A DNA stretch of 64,000 nucleotides from Actinomycetota bacterium (lineage in GTDB: Bacteria; Actinomycetota; Actinomycetes; Propionibacteriales; Propionibacteriaceae): NCBI GenBank assembly GCA_020161015.1, contig JAIUOT010000006.1, forward strand, positions 1 to 64,000, read 5' to 3'. Below, piece after piece: positions 18,130-27,645 of this stretch. Below the pieces are notes generated by a model that searched no databases, had not been told where the DNA came from, and saw nothing but the letters and a program-made list of their open reading frames with translations. How positions within the stretch are numbered: the first letter of the stretch is position 1; every line of letters starts with the position of its first letter. Made by a program: the position numbers and the translations under genes.

Positions 18130-18781
18130 CGGCGAGGACCTCTGCGCGGTCGCCCAGCCGCACGATCCGCGTGGCCACCCGCTCCACGAGCATCGGCTCG
18201 TGGCTGGCCATGACGATGGCGAGCCCTCGCGCGCGCTCGGCGACCAGCCGCGCGGCCAGCCACTCCACGCCCTCGGTGTCGAGGCGCTGTTCCGGCTCGT
18301 CGAGGATCAGCAGCTTGCGCGGGCGGATGAACGCCGTGGCGAGCGCGAGGCGGCGGCGCTGGCCCGAGGAGAGCGTGCCGGGCAGCTGGCCCGACTGCGG
18401 CACCAGCTGCACCTCCTGGAGCACCTCGTCGACCGCGTCGTCCGCGTCCGGGATGCCGTGGGCGCGCGCGAGCAGGTCGAGGTGCTCGACGACGCTGAGG
18501 TCGGGGAAGAAGTCGAGGTCGTCGATCACGGTGGCGACGTCGCGCCGGATCTGGGGGTTGGTCTCGCTCACCGGGACGCCGTTGACCTCGACGGTGCCGT
18601 CGTCGGGCCGGTCGGCACCCACCAGGCACCTAAGGACGGTCGACTTCCCCGCGCCGTTGCGCCCGGTGAGGGCCACGGCCTCGCCGGGGGCGACCTCGAG
18701 GTTGAAGCCGTCGACGATCACCACCGGCCCGAAGGCCTTCTTCAGGTTGGTGACCTTGAGCACCGGGGTCTTTCGCGCCAT
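18122..18781 (-). CDS. ABC transporter ATP-binding protein
   Basis: This 219-residue ATPase has Walker A LTGRNGAGKST, the signature TLSSGQRRRLALA, Walker B KLLILDEPEQRLD and the switch histidine in VMASHEP. The ATG at 18781 follows a GAGG-containing leader. It pairs with the overlapping membrane gene downstream. The small size and lack of a regulatory tail fit the exporter-type DrrA/CcmA group. What is moved is not evident. Confidence 0.9.
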   Translation of the reverse strand: MARKTPVLKVTNLKKAFGPVVIVDGFNLEVAPGEAVALTGRNGAGKSTVLRCLVGADRPDDGTVEVNGVPVSETNPQIRRDVATVIDDLDFFPDLSVVEHLDLLARAHGIPDADDAVDEVLQEVQLVPQSGQLPGTLSSGQRRRLALATAFIRPRKLLILDEPEQRLDTEGVEWLAARLVAERARGLAIVMASHEPMLVERVATRIVRLGDRAEVLADE

Positions 18782-18905
18782 GGCCTCGATTCTCCCCCAT
18801 CCTTGAAGCACTTCCCGCCACCGACCGTCCCTGTCGTACCGGGACGCCGCTGCGCGCCGGCGACGGTGGCGGTGGCGCCGGCATGTCCGTCGGGCGTGGC
18901 AGGCT

Positions 18906-19616
18906 ATGCCCGTGCGTGCAACAGGTGAGGCCCGGGCGACCCTGGCGAGAAGGCGGGCCGACGTGGCCGCCATGTTCGACGGGGTGGCCCCCCGGTACGA
19001 CCTCGTGAACGACGTGCTCTCCCTCGGCCAGGACCGGCGCTGGCGCGCGGAGACCGTCGCCGCCGTCGCCCCGCGCCCCGGCCAGCGCATCCTCGACCTC
19101 GCCGCGGGCACCGGCACGTCCAGCCGGCCGTTCGCCGACGCCGGCGCCCTCGTGGTGGCCGCGGACCTCAGCGAGGGCATGCTGTCGGTGGGCAAGCAGC
19201 GCCAGCCGGACCTCGCCTTCGTGAATGCGGACGCGCTCAGCCTGCCGTTCGCCGACGGGGCCTTCGACGCGGTTACCATCAGCTTCGGGCTGCGCAACGT
19301 CGAGAACGTGGACGCGGCCCTCGCCGAGTTGCGCCGGGTCACCCGGCCCGGCGGGCGGATCGTGATCTGCGAGTTCTCCACCCCGACGTGGAAGCCGTTC
19401 CGCGAGACCTACCGCAACTACCTGGTCCGCGCGCTGCCCCGTATCGCCGGCCTGACGTCGTCCAACCCGGCGGCCTACGACTACCTGGCCGAGTCGATCC
19501 TCGCCTGGCCCGACCAGCGGGCGCTCGCCGACCTCATGTTCGACGCCGGGTGGCGAGGGGTGGGCTGGAAAAACCTGAGCGGCGGCGTCGTGGCGCTGCA
19601 CCGGGCCCACGCCTGA
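18906..19616 (+). CDS. menG: Demethylmenaquinone methyltransferase
   Basis: This 236-residue SAM-dependent methyltransferase performs the last step of menaquinone synthesis. The N-terminal motif [25 protein letters not shown] is typical of UbiE/MenG. The SAM motif is [12 protein letters not shown], followed by DLSEGML and [12 protein letters not shown]-like text. The ATG at 18906 and a GTG at 18912 are both possible; a CAGGCT hexamer six bases before the GTG slightly favours the latter. Its stop overlaps the next gene start (TGATG). Confidence 0.92.
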   Translation: MPVRATGEARATLARRRADVAAMFDGVAPRYDLVNDVLSLGQDRRWRAETVAAVAPRPGQRILDLAAGTGTSSRPFADAGALVVAADLSEGMLSVGKQRQPDLAFVNADALSLPFADGAFDAVTISFGLRNVENVDAALAELRRVTRPGGRIVICEFSTPTWKPFRETYRNYLVRALPRIAGLTSSNPAAYDYLAESILAWPDQRALADLMFDAGWRGVGWKNLSGGVVALHRAHA

Positions 19617-21292
19617 TGTTCACGCTGGACGCCTACGCCGCGCGCAGCTGCCCGCTGAAGGTCCACCACGCCTTCCACCCCGGCCTCACCCGGCCTGCGC
19701 CGACGGGCACGGTCAACCGGATCCCCGGTGCCGCGGAGTTCCTCTCCTCCGCCTACGCCGCGATCCTCGCCGGCGCCCCGGGGACGGTCGACCTGCGCGG
19801 GCTGGCCGACGAGCCGAGCGAGGCCCAGGAGGAGGCCTGCCTCGCCGCGATGGCCGACGGCGCCCCGGTGATCGTGGGCGGGCTCCTCCCCCGCGACTGG
19901 GAGGGCCACCGCGCGGGGCGTCCCGACCTCCTGGTGCGCGACGCCGCCGGCGGCTACCTGCCCGGCCTCGTGAAGTACCAGCGCATGGTCGACCCGCGCC
20001 GCGACGACCTGCCGTTCGCCTACGCGGACCTCTCCGACCTCACCCGGCGGCGCACCACGACCGGCTGGCGGTACCGCTGGCACTGGCGGTGGGGCAACGC
20101 GCTCCAGCTGGCGCACCTGTGGCGGTTGCTGGCCGCCCACGGGCTGGAGGCCGCCGGGGGCCCGGCAGGGCTCGCGGTGGGCAGCGACGACTTCTGCGGC
20201 GACGGCCCCCGCGCGAGCCTGATCGACCTCGAGGAGGCGGCCGCGCCCCCCGCGGCGGGCCAGCTCGGCGGTCCGGTCGAGGGGGCCGAGGTCCCCGCCC
20301 CGGTCAGTGCGCTCGACCGTTACGACCACGAGTTCGCCCTGCGGGTGGAGCTGGCCGAGGCGGCTCGCGCCGCCGCGCCGGAGGATCCCCCCCTGCTGGT
20401 GCCGATCGTCAGCTACGAATGCGCCCACTGCCTGTGGTGGCCGGTGTGCCGTCCGCTGCTGGACGACGACGACCTCAGCCTGCGGATCAACAAGTCGCCC
20501 CTGGACGCCCGCGAGATCACGGTGCTGCGGGAGGCCGGTGTGGGGACGGTGGCCCAGCTCGCGGCCAGCGACCTCGACGCGCTGCTGCCCGACTACCTGC
20601 CGCAGGTGGCCCACCGGCTGGGGGCTGAGGACCGGCTGCGGCTCGCGCAGCGACGCTCGCTCCTGCTGCGCGACGGCGTCGAGCTCGAGCGGACGACGCG
20701 CGGGCCGATCGACCTGCCGGTCGCTGAGCTCGAGATCGACGTGGACGTGGAGACGTCCCGGGACGACCGGGTGTACCTGTGGGGGTTCTGGGTGTCCCGC
20801 GACGGTGGCGAGGGCAGCTACCACGAGTTCAGCAGCTTCACCGAGCTGGACGACGCGGGCGAGCTGGAGCTGGCCCGCCGGGCGATGGCCTGGCTGCGCG
20901 AGCTGGTCGGTGCGGCCGACGCCCGGGTCTACCACTACTCCGACTACGAGGTCGTCCGGCTGGCGCGGCTCACCCGGCCCGGTGACGAGGTGATGGAGTG
21001 GGCGATCGGCTTCGCCCGCGACCACTTCTTCGACCTGTTCTCGACCGTCCGCCAGCACTTCTTCGGCACCAACGGCCTCGGCCTGAAGGTGGTCGCCTCC
21101 GCCGGCGCGGGCTTCCACTGGCGGGACGAGGACCCGGGCGGCCTCAACAGCATGCGCTGGTTCGAGGAGGCCGTCCGGCACCCGTCCGCGGAGGTGCGCG
21201 AGCAGGCCCGCACCCGCGTCCTGGAGTACAACGAGGACGACGTGCGCGCCACCCGCGAGCTGCGGCGGTGGCTGCGCGGGCTCGACACCTGA
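19616..21292 (+). CDS. TM0106-family RecB-like nuclease with RNase H-like domain
   Basis: This 558-residue protein has a RecB-type PD-(D/E)XK nuclease region in its first half (GRPDLLVRD, PGLVKYQRMVDPRR, YADLSDLTRR). A cysteine cluster YECAHCLWWPVC, as in Cas4/AddB-like iron-sulfur nucleases, lies near residue 280. The C-terminal half is an RNase H-like exonuclease fold with IDVDVETSRDDRVYLWG, HYSDYEVVRL and EYNEDDVRATREL. It starts on the last base of the menG stop. The family is widespread in actinobacteria; I infer a DNA-repair role. Confidence 0.8.
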   Translation: MFTLDAYAARSCPLKVHHAFHPGLTRPAPTGTVNRIPGAAEFLSSAYAAILAGAPGTVDLRGLADEPSEAQEEACLAAMADGAPVIVGGLLPRDWEGHRAGRPDLLVRDAAGGYLPGLVKYQRMVDPRRDDLPFAYADLSDLTRRRTTTGWRYRWHWRWGNALQLAHLWRLLAAHGLEAAGGPAGLAVGSDDFCGDGPRASLIDLEEAAAPPAAGQLGGPVEGAEVPAPVSALDRYDHEFALRVELAEAARAAAPEDPPLLVPIVSYECAHCLWWPVCRPLLDDDDLSLRINKSPLDAREITVLREAGVGTVAQLAASDLDALLPDYLPQVAHRLGAEDRLRLAQRRSLLLRDGVELERTTRGPIDLPVAELEIDVDVETSRDDRVYLWGFWVSRDGGEGSYHEFSSFTELDDAGELELARRAMAWLRELVGAADARVYHYSDYEVVRLARLTRPGDEVMEWAIGFARDHFFDLFSTVRQHFFGTNGLGLKVVASAGAGFHWRDEDPGGLNSMRWFEEAVRHPSAEVREQARTRVLEYNEDDVRATRELRRWLRGLDT

Positions 21293-21384
21293 CCCGCCCG
21301 ACGCCGCGGGCACGCCGTCGGCACCCCGGCAGGCGGACCTGTCGCCTTTCGCGGCATTCTCCAGCCGGTGAGTTCGCAATCGCC

Positions 21385-21390
21385 TAGGCT
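21385..21390 (+). promoter_or_regulatory. -10 box of leaderless GntR gene
   Basis: TAGGCT ends seven bases before the ATG at 21398. There is no Shine-Dalgarno, so the message is probably leaderless. Confidence 0.5.
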
Positions 21391-21397
21391 GCCCGGC

Positions 21398-22138
21398 ATG
21401 GCCGCCCAGATCCCGGTGAGCATCGACCGCCGTAGCCCGGTGCCGCTGTCGCACCAGCTGGCCCAGCAGCTCGCCGCGGAGATCGACACCGGCGTGCTGA
21501 AGCCGGGGGACGCGTTCGAGAACGAGCTCGCCCTCGCCGAGCGCCTCGAGGTGTCCCGGCCGACGGTCCGGCGCGCGATCGGCGACCTGGCGGCCCGCGG
21601 GCTGCTGGTACGCCGGCGCGGGATCGGTACGACGGTGGCCAAGGCGGTGGTACACCGTCGCAAGGACCTCGCCGGGCTGTTCGACGACCTGGTGCGCGAG
21701 GGACGGACGCCACTCACCGAGGTGCTCGCGTTCGAGCCGGGACGGTCGAACCCCGAGGTGGCACGCATCCTCGGGCTCGAGCCGGACACCCCGCTGGTGC
21801 ACCTCGAGCGCCTGCGGTCGGTCGAGGAGGGGCCCGTGGCCGTGCTGCGCAACTGGCTCCCGCCGCAGTGGGCCGGCCTCGACCCCGGAGAGCTGACCGG
21901 GCGCGGGCTGTTCAGCATCCTGCGCAGCCACGGGGTCGTCCCCGCCGTCGCGCAGCAGGCGATCGGCGCCCGGCCGGCCGTCGCGGCGGAGCGCCGCCTG
22001 CTACGGCTGGGGCAGGACGTCGCCGTGCTGACCATGTCCCGGCGCACCTACGACGCTACCGGGACGCCCGTGGAGTTCGCCGACCACTGCTACCGCCACG
22101 ACCGCTACCGGTTCGACGTCACCGTGTACGCCACCTGA
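21398..22138 (+). CDS. GntR/HutC-family transcriptional regulator
   Basis: This 246-residue regulator has the N-terminal winged helix (ENELALAERLEVSRPTVRRAIGDLAARGLLVRRRGIGT) and a C-terminal UTRA effector domain (LVHLERLRSVEEGPVAVLRNWLP). The start follows a -10 hexamer at 21385-21390. It is convergent with the TSUP permease gene, and no metabolic operon adjoins it, so its target is not evident. It is a different subgroup from the nag regulator. Confidence 0.88.
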   Translation: MAAQIPVSIDRRSPVPLSHQLAQQLAAEIDTGVLKPGDAFENELALAERLEVSRPTVRRAIGDLAARGLLVRRRGIGTTVAKAVVHRRKDLAGLFDDLVREGRTPLTEVLAFEPGRSNPEVARILGLEPDTPLVHLERLRSVEEGPVAVLRNWLPPQWAGLDPGELTGRGLFSILRSHGVVPAVAQQAIGARPAVAAERRLLRLGQDVAVLTMSRRTYDATGTPVEFADHCYRHDRYRFDVTVYAT

Positions 22139-22142
22139 GGCG

Positions 22143-22886
22143 TCAGGCCAGCAGGAGGTAGAGCGCTGTCGCCGCGACGAACACCGTCACCAGCCGCTCG
22201 AAGACCACCTGGTCGACCCGGGTGATCGTGGCGCGCCCGACCGCCGTGCCCACGAGCACCAGCGGCGCCAACACGAGCGCGATCAGCGCGGTGTCCGGAC
22301 GCACGATGCCGATGCCGACCGACAGCGGCAGCTTGGTGAGGTTCACCGCGAAGAAGAACCAGGCGGTCGTGCCGAGGAAGCGCAGCTTGTCGTAGCGCCG
22401 GGCCAGCAGGTACAGGTTCATCGGCGGGCCGCCCGCGTTGGCGACCATGGTGGTGAAGCCGGCGAGCCCGCCGTACGCGACGCCGACGACCGGACGGTGG
22501 GCGGCGAGCCGGTCGGGCCACAGCCCCAGCACCAGCAGGACGAGCAGGATCACAGCGATCGTGCGCCGGAGCACCAGCGGGTCGACGAGCGTGAGGAAGA
22601 CCGAGCCCACGCTGATGCCGGCCAGGACCGGGACGGCGAGCCGGCCGATCAGGCGCCAGTCGACGTCGTGCCGGTACGTCCACACCGCCACCAGGTCGCC
22701 GGTGAGGAGCATCACCAGCACCACGCCCGTGGAGTCCCTGGTCGGCAGCACCAGGGCGGCCAGCACCACCGCGACCATCGCGACCCCGCCGATCCCGGTC
22801 TTGGCGAAGCCGATCAGCAGCGCGCAGGCCGCCAGCACCAGCCACGCGCCGACCGACAGGCCGGTCAGGGACGTCAGGGCAGGCAC
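22143..22886 (-). CDS. TSUP-family (TauE/SafE) membrane permease
   Basis: This 247-residue membrane protein has about eight hydrophobic segments. The family repeats are visible: LLIGFAKTGIGGVAMVAV near the N-terminus and GLAGFTTMVANAGGPPMNLYLL in the second half. TSUP proteins move sulfite, sulfonates or other small anions. The start is a GTG with no ribosome site. It lies between a regulator and the men operon and shows no sign of belonging to either. Its substrate is unknown. Confidence 0.85.
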   Translation of the reverse strand: MPALTSLTGLSVGAWLVLAACALLIGFAKTGIGGVAMVAVVLAALVLPTRDSTGVVLVMLLTGDLVAVWTYRHDVDWRLIGRLAVPVLAGISVGSVFLTLVDPLVLRRTIAVILLVLLVLGLWPDRLAAHRPVVGVAYGGLAGFTTMVANAGGPPMNLYLLARRYDKLRFLGTTAWFFFAVNLTKLPLSVGIGIVRPDTALIALVLAPLVLVGTAVGRATITRVDQVVFERLVTVFVAATALYLLLA

Positions 22887-22938
22887 CCCCCTAGGTAATC
22901 ACGCCGCGCCAGGACGCCACGTCCTGTCCCGGGCCGGC

Positions 22939-24558
22939 TCAGTCGCCCTGCAGCCGCCGGTCCATGCCCGGGCGGGCGGACCGGTCCACGTCCACCACGA
23001 GCACCTCGATGCCGCGGACGGGCGCGGCGAGGGCCGCGCGCACCGCTTCCGTCGACGACAGCCGCCGGGCCGCCACCCCGTACCCGGCGGCGAGGGCGAC
23101 CGGGTCGACGCCGGTCGGGGTCGCGAACACCCGCTCGAAGGCTGTGGCGAACCGTTCCTGCCCGTACTCGAGCCCGGCGAAGATGCTGCCGCCCCGGTCG
23201 TCGGCCACGACGACCCGCAGGTCGGGCCGGGGCTCGGACCCGCCGATGGCCAGCGCCCCGGCGTCGTGGCCGAACGCGAGGTCGCCGCACAGCAGCGTGA
23301 CGGGCCGGCCGAGCGCGAGCGCCGCCCCGGTGGCCGAAGAGACCGTCCCGTCGATGCCGGCGAGCCCCCGGTTGGCGAGCACCAGCGGCGGATCGGACCG
23401 GACCGGGGCCAGGTCGGCGTCGCGTACGGGACTGGAACTGGCGAGGAAGAGCGCCTCGCCGGCGGGGACCGCGCCGACGACCAGCCGGGCCAGCTCCGGT
23501 CCGGCGAGGGTGCCGTGAGGGCCGGTGACGGCGGCGACCCGGGCGGCCGCGGCGGCGTCCGCGGCGCGCCACTCCTCCAGCCAGCCCGGGTCCCCCGGCT
23601 CGAGGGTGACGGCAGCGGCAACCAGGCCCGCGCGCCACCCCGGATCGACGTAGTCGGGCCCGCCGGCCACCACGACCACCTCGACCTCTTCCCGGGCGAG
23701 GAGCGCGGACACCGGCCGCGACAGCGTGGGGCGCCCGAACACCACCACCCGTTCGACCCTGGACGCCAGGGGGCCGGCCAGCAGCAGCCGCCCGCACGCC
23801 AGGGCGTTCGGCCCGGACCGGGCGTTGCTGGACGGCTCCGCGACCAGCGGCAGTCCGGCGGCCTCCGCCAGGCGGCGGGCCGTGGCGCCGGTCGCGGGCG
23901 TCGCGTCCCCGCAGACAACAACGGTGCGCGGCGCTCCGGCGAGATCCAGCGGGTGCGGAGACGGTCGCGCGCCGGCGCGCACGGGACGTCCCGGCGCGGG
24001 TAGGGCCACGACGCCCTCCGCGGGAACGAGCGGCAGCCCGAGTTCGATGTTGGCCTGCGCCGGGCCGGGGTTCCCCGACAGGGCACCCTCGGCGGCGAGC
24101 ACGGCACGCGCGGCCTGCGCGGCCCACGACGGCGGCGGCGCGGCGGAGCTGATCCGGGCGAGGTGCCGCACGAAGCCACCGAAGAGCCCGGCCTGGTCGG
24201 TCGTCTGGTTGGCGCCGCTGCCGACGAGCGCGGCCGGGCGGTCGGCGGAGACGACCAGCAGCGGAACCCCGGCGTGGTGGGCCTCCATCACCGCGGGCAG
24301 CAGGTTGCCCACGGCCGTCCCCGAGGTGGTCACGACGGGGACGCAGCGGCCGGACGCCTTGGCCAGCCCGAGCGCGACGAAACTGGCCACGCGCTCGTCG
24401 ACGCGGACGTGGAGGCGCAGCAGGCCGGCGCGCGCCGCGGCCTCCGCGGCCAGGGCCAGCGGTGCACTGCGGGAGCCGGGGGCGAGCACGAGCTCTGTGA
24501 CGCCCTGGGCGATGAGTTGCCCGACCACGGCCCGGGCACACGCCACGGAATCGCTCAC
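22939..24558 (-). CDS. menD: SEPHCHC synthase (MenD)
   Basis: This 539-residue thiamine-diphosphate enzyme joins 2-oxoglutarate-derived succinic semialdehyde to isochorismate. N-terminal landmarks are ELVLAPGSRSAPLALA and VRVDERVASFVALGLAKASGR, then VTTSGTAVGNLLPAVMEA with SADRPA. The C-terminal ThDP half has LCGDLAFGHDAGAL and VVADDRGGSIFAGLEYGQ. The GTG at 24558 has GGAGGGGGAG upstream and overlaps the menC stop. It is the last gene of menE-menA-menC-menD. Confidence 0.96.
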   Translation of the reverse strand: MSDSVACARAVVGQLIAQGVTELVLAPGSRSAPLALAAEAAARAGLLRLHVRVDERVASFVALGLAKASGRCVPVVTTSGTAVGNLLPAVMEAHHAGVPLLVVSADRPAALVGSGANQTTDQAGLFGGFVRHLARISSAAPPPSWAAQAARAVLAAEGALSGNPGPAQANIELGLPLVPAEGVVALPAPGRPVRAGARPSPHPLDLAGAPRTVVVCGDATPATGATARRLAEAAGLPLVAEPSSNARSGPNALACGRLLLAGPLASRVERVVVFGRPTLSRPVSALLAREEVEVVVVAGGPDYVDPGWRAGLVAAAVTLEPGDPGWLEEWRAADAAAAARVAAVTGPHGTLAGPELARLVVGAVPAGEALFLASSSPVRDADLAPVRSDPPLVLANRGLAGIDGTVSSATGAALALGRPVTLLCGDLAFGHDAGALAIGGSEPRPDLRVVVADDRGGSIFAGLEYGQERFATAFERVFATPTGVDPVALAAGYGVAARRLSSTEAVRAALAAPVRGIEVLVVDVDRSARPGMDRRLQGD

Positions 24559-25550
24559 CGCTCCCCCTCCGTCGCCGGTTCGTCGTCGTCGGCCGCGGGT
24601 GCGCCCGCGACCGTGGCCAGCCGTCGCAGCCAGCCGCGCGTCGCCGCGCCGCCTGCGCGCCACTCGCCATTGTCGTCCACGGCCACCGGCCGCACGGCGA
24701 TTTCCCCGTCCACCGCGACGAGCGGGTCGGCGGTGACGTCCCGGGTGAACATCGTCGCCGTGTTGAGCCCGCAGGCGTACGGCAGCTCCGGCAGCGCCGC
24801 GGCGAGCGCCACGCCGGCGGCGAGCCCGACCGAGCTCTCCAGCGCGGAGGACACCACGACGGGCAGCCCGAGGCGCTCGGCGAGCTCGAGGCAGGCGCGG
24901 ACGCCGCCGAGCGGCTGGACCTTGAGCACCGCGATGTCTGCCGCCTCCTCCGCGACGACCCGCTCGGGGTCGCCGCTGCGCCGGATGCTCTCGTCCGCGG
25001 CGATCGGGACGTCGGTCCCCGACCGCGCCAGCCGGCGGCGGAGGTCGGCGAGCTCGGCCACGGACGCGCACGGCTGCTCGGCGTACTCCAGCCCGAAGCG
25101 GGCCAGCGCGGCCAGGTTGCGGTGCGCGGTGTCGACGTCCCAGTGGCCGTTCACGTCCACCCGGATCCGGCCGGACGGCCCGAGGGCGTCGCGGACGGCC
25201 TCCACGCGGGCCAGGTCGTCGGCGAAGGCCTGGCCGGGCTCGGCGACCTTCACCTTGGCCGTCCGGCAGCCGGAGGCGGCGACGAGGGCGTGCGCCTGCT
25301 CGGGGCCGATCGCGGGAACCGTCGCGTTCACCGGGACCCGGTCACGGACGGGCGCAGGGACGCCGAGCTCGGCCGCCTCGACCGCCGCGCCCCACCAGGG
25401 GTCGATCTCCGGGGCCAGGTACTCCGCGAACGGGCTCCACTCCGCCCAGCCGCGCGATCCGCGGACGAGCAGGCCCTCCCGCACGGTGATCCCCCGGAAC
25501 CGGTGGCGGAGCGGCAGCGCGTAGGCGACGGCCTCGAGCGGGGTGAACAC
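24555..25550 (-). CDS. menC: o-Succinylbenzoate synthase
   Basis: This 331-residue enolase-superfamily enzyme dehydrates SHCHC to o-succinylbenzoate. The barrel residues are visible: KVKVAEPG with the catalytic lysine, IRVDVNGHW, YAEQPCASVAEL, IAADESIR and AVLKVQPLGG. The GTG start at 25550 comes one base after the menA stop. A Pro/Asp-rich tail of about 15 residues ends the protein. Its position in the men operon supports the call over other muconate-type enzymes. Confidence 0.94.
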   Translation of the reverse strand: MFTPLEAVAYALPLRHRFRGITVREGLLVRGSRGWAEWSPFAEYLAPEIDPWWGAAVEAAELGVPAPVRDRVPVNATVPAIGPEQAHALVAASGCRTAKVKVAEPGQAFADDLARVEAVRDALGPSGRIRVDVNGHWDVDTAHRNLAALARFGLEYAEQPCASVAELADLRRRLARSGTDVPIAADESIRRSGDPERVVAEEAADIAVLKVQPLGGVRACLELAERLGLPVVVSSALESSVGLAAGVALAAALPELPYACGLNTATMFTRDVTADPLVAVDGEIAVRPVAVDDNGEWRAGGAATRGWLRRLATVAGAPAADDDEPATEGER

Positions 25551-25551
25551 G

Positions 25552-26430
25552 TCAGCGGGCGATCATCAGCCCGACGAGCAGCCCGGCGGCGCAGGCGAGC
25601 TCCGCGAGCCCCGTGCGCTTGAGGACGGGGATCAGCCCGCGGCCCGTGACGCCGCGGAGCACCTCCCGGACCGGGCCGACCAGGGCGACCAGCATGAACC
25701 ACCCGAGCAGCGCCCACCAGGAACTGGTCGCCGCCACCCCGAAGACGCCGACGGCGGCGAGGCCGAGCAGGCCGACGAAGAAGCGCCGCGTCCCCGCGTC
25801 CCCCAACCGCGTGGCGAGCGTCCGCTTCCCCGCGGCGCGGTCGCCCTCGAGGTCGCGGAGGTTGTTGGCGACCAGGATCGCGCAGGCCAGGGCGCCGATC
25901 GCCACGGCGGTCCACCAGGTCGCGGCAGAGACCGCGCCGACCTGGATGAACACCGTCCCGGTGACCGCGACCAGGCCGAAGAAGACGAAGACGAACAGCT
26001 CGCCCAGGCCCAGGTAGCCGTAGGGACGGCTGCCGCCGGTGTAGTACCAGGCGGCGGCGATGGCCGCCGCACCGACCGCGAGCAGCCACCAGTACCCGGT
26101 GATCACCACGACGGCGAGGCCGGCGACGGCCGCGAGGCCGAAGCACGCGAACGCCGCCGCGCGCACGCGGCGGGGGTCGACCAGGCCCGCGCCCACCAGC
26201 CGCAGGGGCCCGACTCGGGCGGCGTCCGTGCCCCGGATGCCGTCGGAGTAGTCGTTGGCGAAGTTGACGCCCACCTGGAGCGCGAGCGCCACGACCAGCG
26301 CGAGCCCGGCCAGCAGGGGCGAGAAGGAGTCCTCGAACCAGGCCACGGCACTGCCGGCCAGCACCGGGGCCAGCGCTGCGGGAAGGGTGCGCGGACGGGC
26401 CCCCTCCACCCACTCAGCCAGTGTCGCCAT
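25552..26430 (-). CDS. menA: 1,4-Dihydroxy-2-naphthoate polyprenyltransferase
   Basis: This 292-residue integral membrane prenyltransferase attaches the isoprenoid tail to DHNA. The first Asp-rich motif is VGVNFANDYSDGIRGTD near residue 55 and the second is VANNLRDLEGDRAAGKRTLA near residue 180. About nine hydrophobic helices are visible. The ATG at 26430 lies 17 bases inside the end of menE, so the genes overlap. An upstream extension of the frame is within menE and was not used. Confidence 0.95.
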   Translation of the reverse strand: MATLAEWVEGARPRTLPAALAPVLAGSAVAWFEDSFSPLLAGLALVVALALQVGVNFANDYSDGIRGTDAARVGPLRLVGAGLVDPRRVRAAAFACFGLAAVAGLAVVVITGYWWLLAVGAAAIAAAWYYTGGSRPYGYLGLGELFVFVFFGLVAVTGTVFIQVGAVSAATWWTAVAIGALACAILVANNLRDLEGDRAAGKRTLATRLGDAGTRRFFVGLLGLAAVGVFGVAATSSWWALLGWFMLVALVGPVREVLRGVTGRGLIPVLKRTGLAELACAAGLLVGLMIAR

Positions 26431-27508
26431 CGCCGTCCGCCTCCTGCCAGGACCGGAGCAGTGCCGTCCGGTCGATCTTGCCAACCGATGTGTACGCCAC
26501 CGCGGGGACGTGCCGCAATTCGCGCGGCAGCGCCGCCGCGCCCACGCGCACGGACAGGGCGCCGCGCACCTCGTCGAGGCCGAGCGGGCTGGCCGTCACC
26601 GCGACGATGCGGACGCCCCAGCGCGGGTCGGGGACGGCGAGGACGGCCACCGCGCCAGTTCCGAACACCGCATCGCAGGCGGCCTGTGCCGCCGCGAGGT
26701 CGACCTTGTGGCCACCGGTCACCACCACATCGTCGAGGCGCCCGAGCACGCGGAGCCGCCCGTCGCGCCACTCGCCGCGGTCGGTGGTGCGCACGACGTC
26801 GCCGCGCAGGACCTCCGCGGTGAGGTCGGGCCGCAGGCGGTAGCCGAGGAAGGCCATCGGCCCCCCGAGCAGCACCCGCTCGCCCTCGAACGCGACGCGG
26901 ACCCCGTCGAGCGGGAGCCCGTCGTAGACGCAGCCCCCGCAGGTCTCGCTCATCCCGTAGGTGACCACCACCGGGACACCCGCGTCCGCGGCCCGCTCGC
27001 GCACGTGCGGCGGCACAGCCCCGCCCCCGACGAGCACGGCGGCGTAGCGGCGGAGCGCCGCCACGAGGTCGGGGCGGTCGAGGGCACGGTCGAGCTGGGC
27101 GGACACCAGGGAGAGGTACGTGCGTCCCTCGGGACGCGGCAGGTCGGCCAGGTCGGTCCGGGCGAAGCGCACCCGCGTCCCGGCCACGACCGCGCGGGCG
27201 ATCGTCATCACGCCGGCCACGTGCTGGGTGGGCAGCGCGCAGACCCACTCCCCCGGGCCGCCGAGGCGGTCGTGGGTCGCGCCGGCGGCGAACCGGATGG
27301 CGTCCGCGCCCAGCACGACGGCCTTGGGCTCGCCGGTGGAGCCGGAGGTGGTGACCACGACCGCGGCGCCGGGCTCGGTGACCGGCCGGTCCACCGCCAG
27401 CGCGGGCAGGAGCCGGGCGTCCGGCACCGGGGCGACCGGGGCACCACCCTCCAGCGCGTCCGCGAGGCCGCCGACCAGGTCGGGACCGCTCAACAGGCGC
27501 AGGTGCAC
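26414..27508 (-). CDS. menE: o-Succinylbenzoate-CoA ligase
   Basis: This 364-residue acyl-adenylating enzyme activates o-succinylbenzoate with CoA. The AMP-binding motif is VVTTSGSTGEPKAVVL, then TYGMSETCGGCVYDG and the hinge LGRLDDVVVTGGHKVD; the catalytic lysine is in SVGKIDRTALL at the end. It is shorter than many MenE proteins but has both lobes. The GTG at 27508 is preceded six bases earlier by TAGGGT, so this is probably a leaderless operon head. Confidence 0.94.
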   Translation of the reverse strand: MHLRLLSGPDLVGGLADALEGGAPVAPVPDARLLPALAVDRPVTEPGAAVVVTTSGSTGEPKAVVLGADAIRFAAGATHDRLGGPGEWVCALPTQHVAGVMTIARAVVAGTRVRFARTDLADLPRPEGRTYLSLVSAQLDRALDRPDLVAALRRYAAVLVGGGAVPPHVRERAADAGVPVVVTYGMSETCGGCVYDGLPLDGVRVAFEGERVLLGGPMAFLGYRLRPDLTAEVLRGDVVRTTDRGEWRDGRLRVLGRLDDVVVTGGHKVDLAAAQAACDAVFGTGAVAVLAVPDPRWGVRIVAVTASPLGLDEVRGALSVRVGAAALPRELRHVPAVAYTSVGKIDRTALLRSWQEADGDGDTG

Positions 27509-27514
27509 GGCCCC

Positions 27515-27520
27515 ACCCTA
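27515..27520 (-). promoter_or_regulatory. -10 box of the menEACD operon
   Basis: The minus-strand hexamer TAGGGT ends six bases before the menE GTG. No ribosome-binding site lies between. Confidence 0.5.
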
Positions 27521-27645
27521 ACCAGCCGGCGCCCCCCCTCTCAGGATCTGCCGGCCCCCTTTCCGCTCCGCGCACCGCGAATCACCACATCCACCTGGCG
27601 AGCCTGAAGTTCACCTGAGAGGTTTCTTATGAAAGACTCCTCGCC

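Noticed and set aside
19616-21292. Cas4 nuclease
   Set aside because: The RecB fold and cysteine cluster resemble Cas4, but the RNase H-like second half and lack of any CRISPR nearby fit the TM0106 family.
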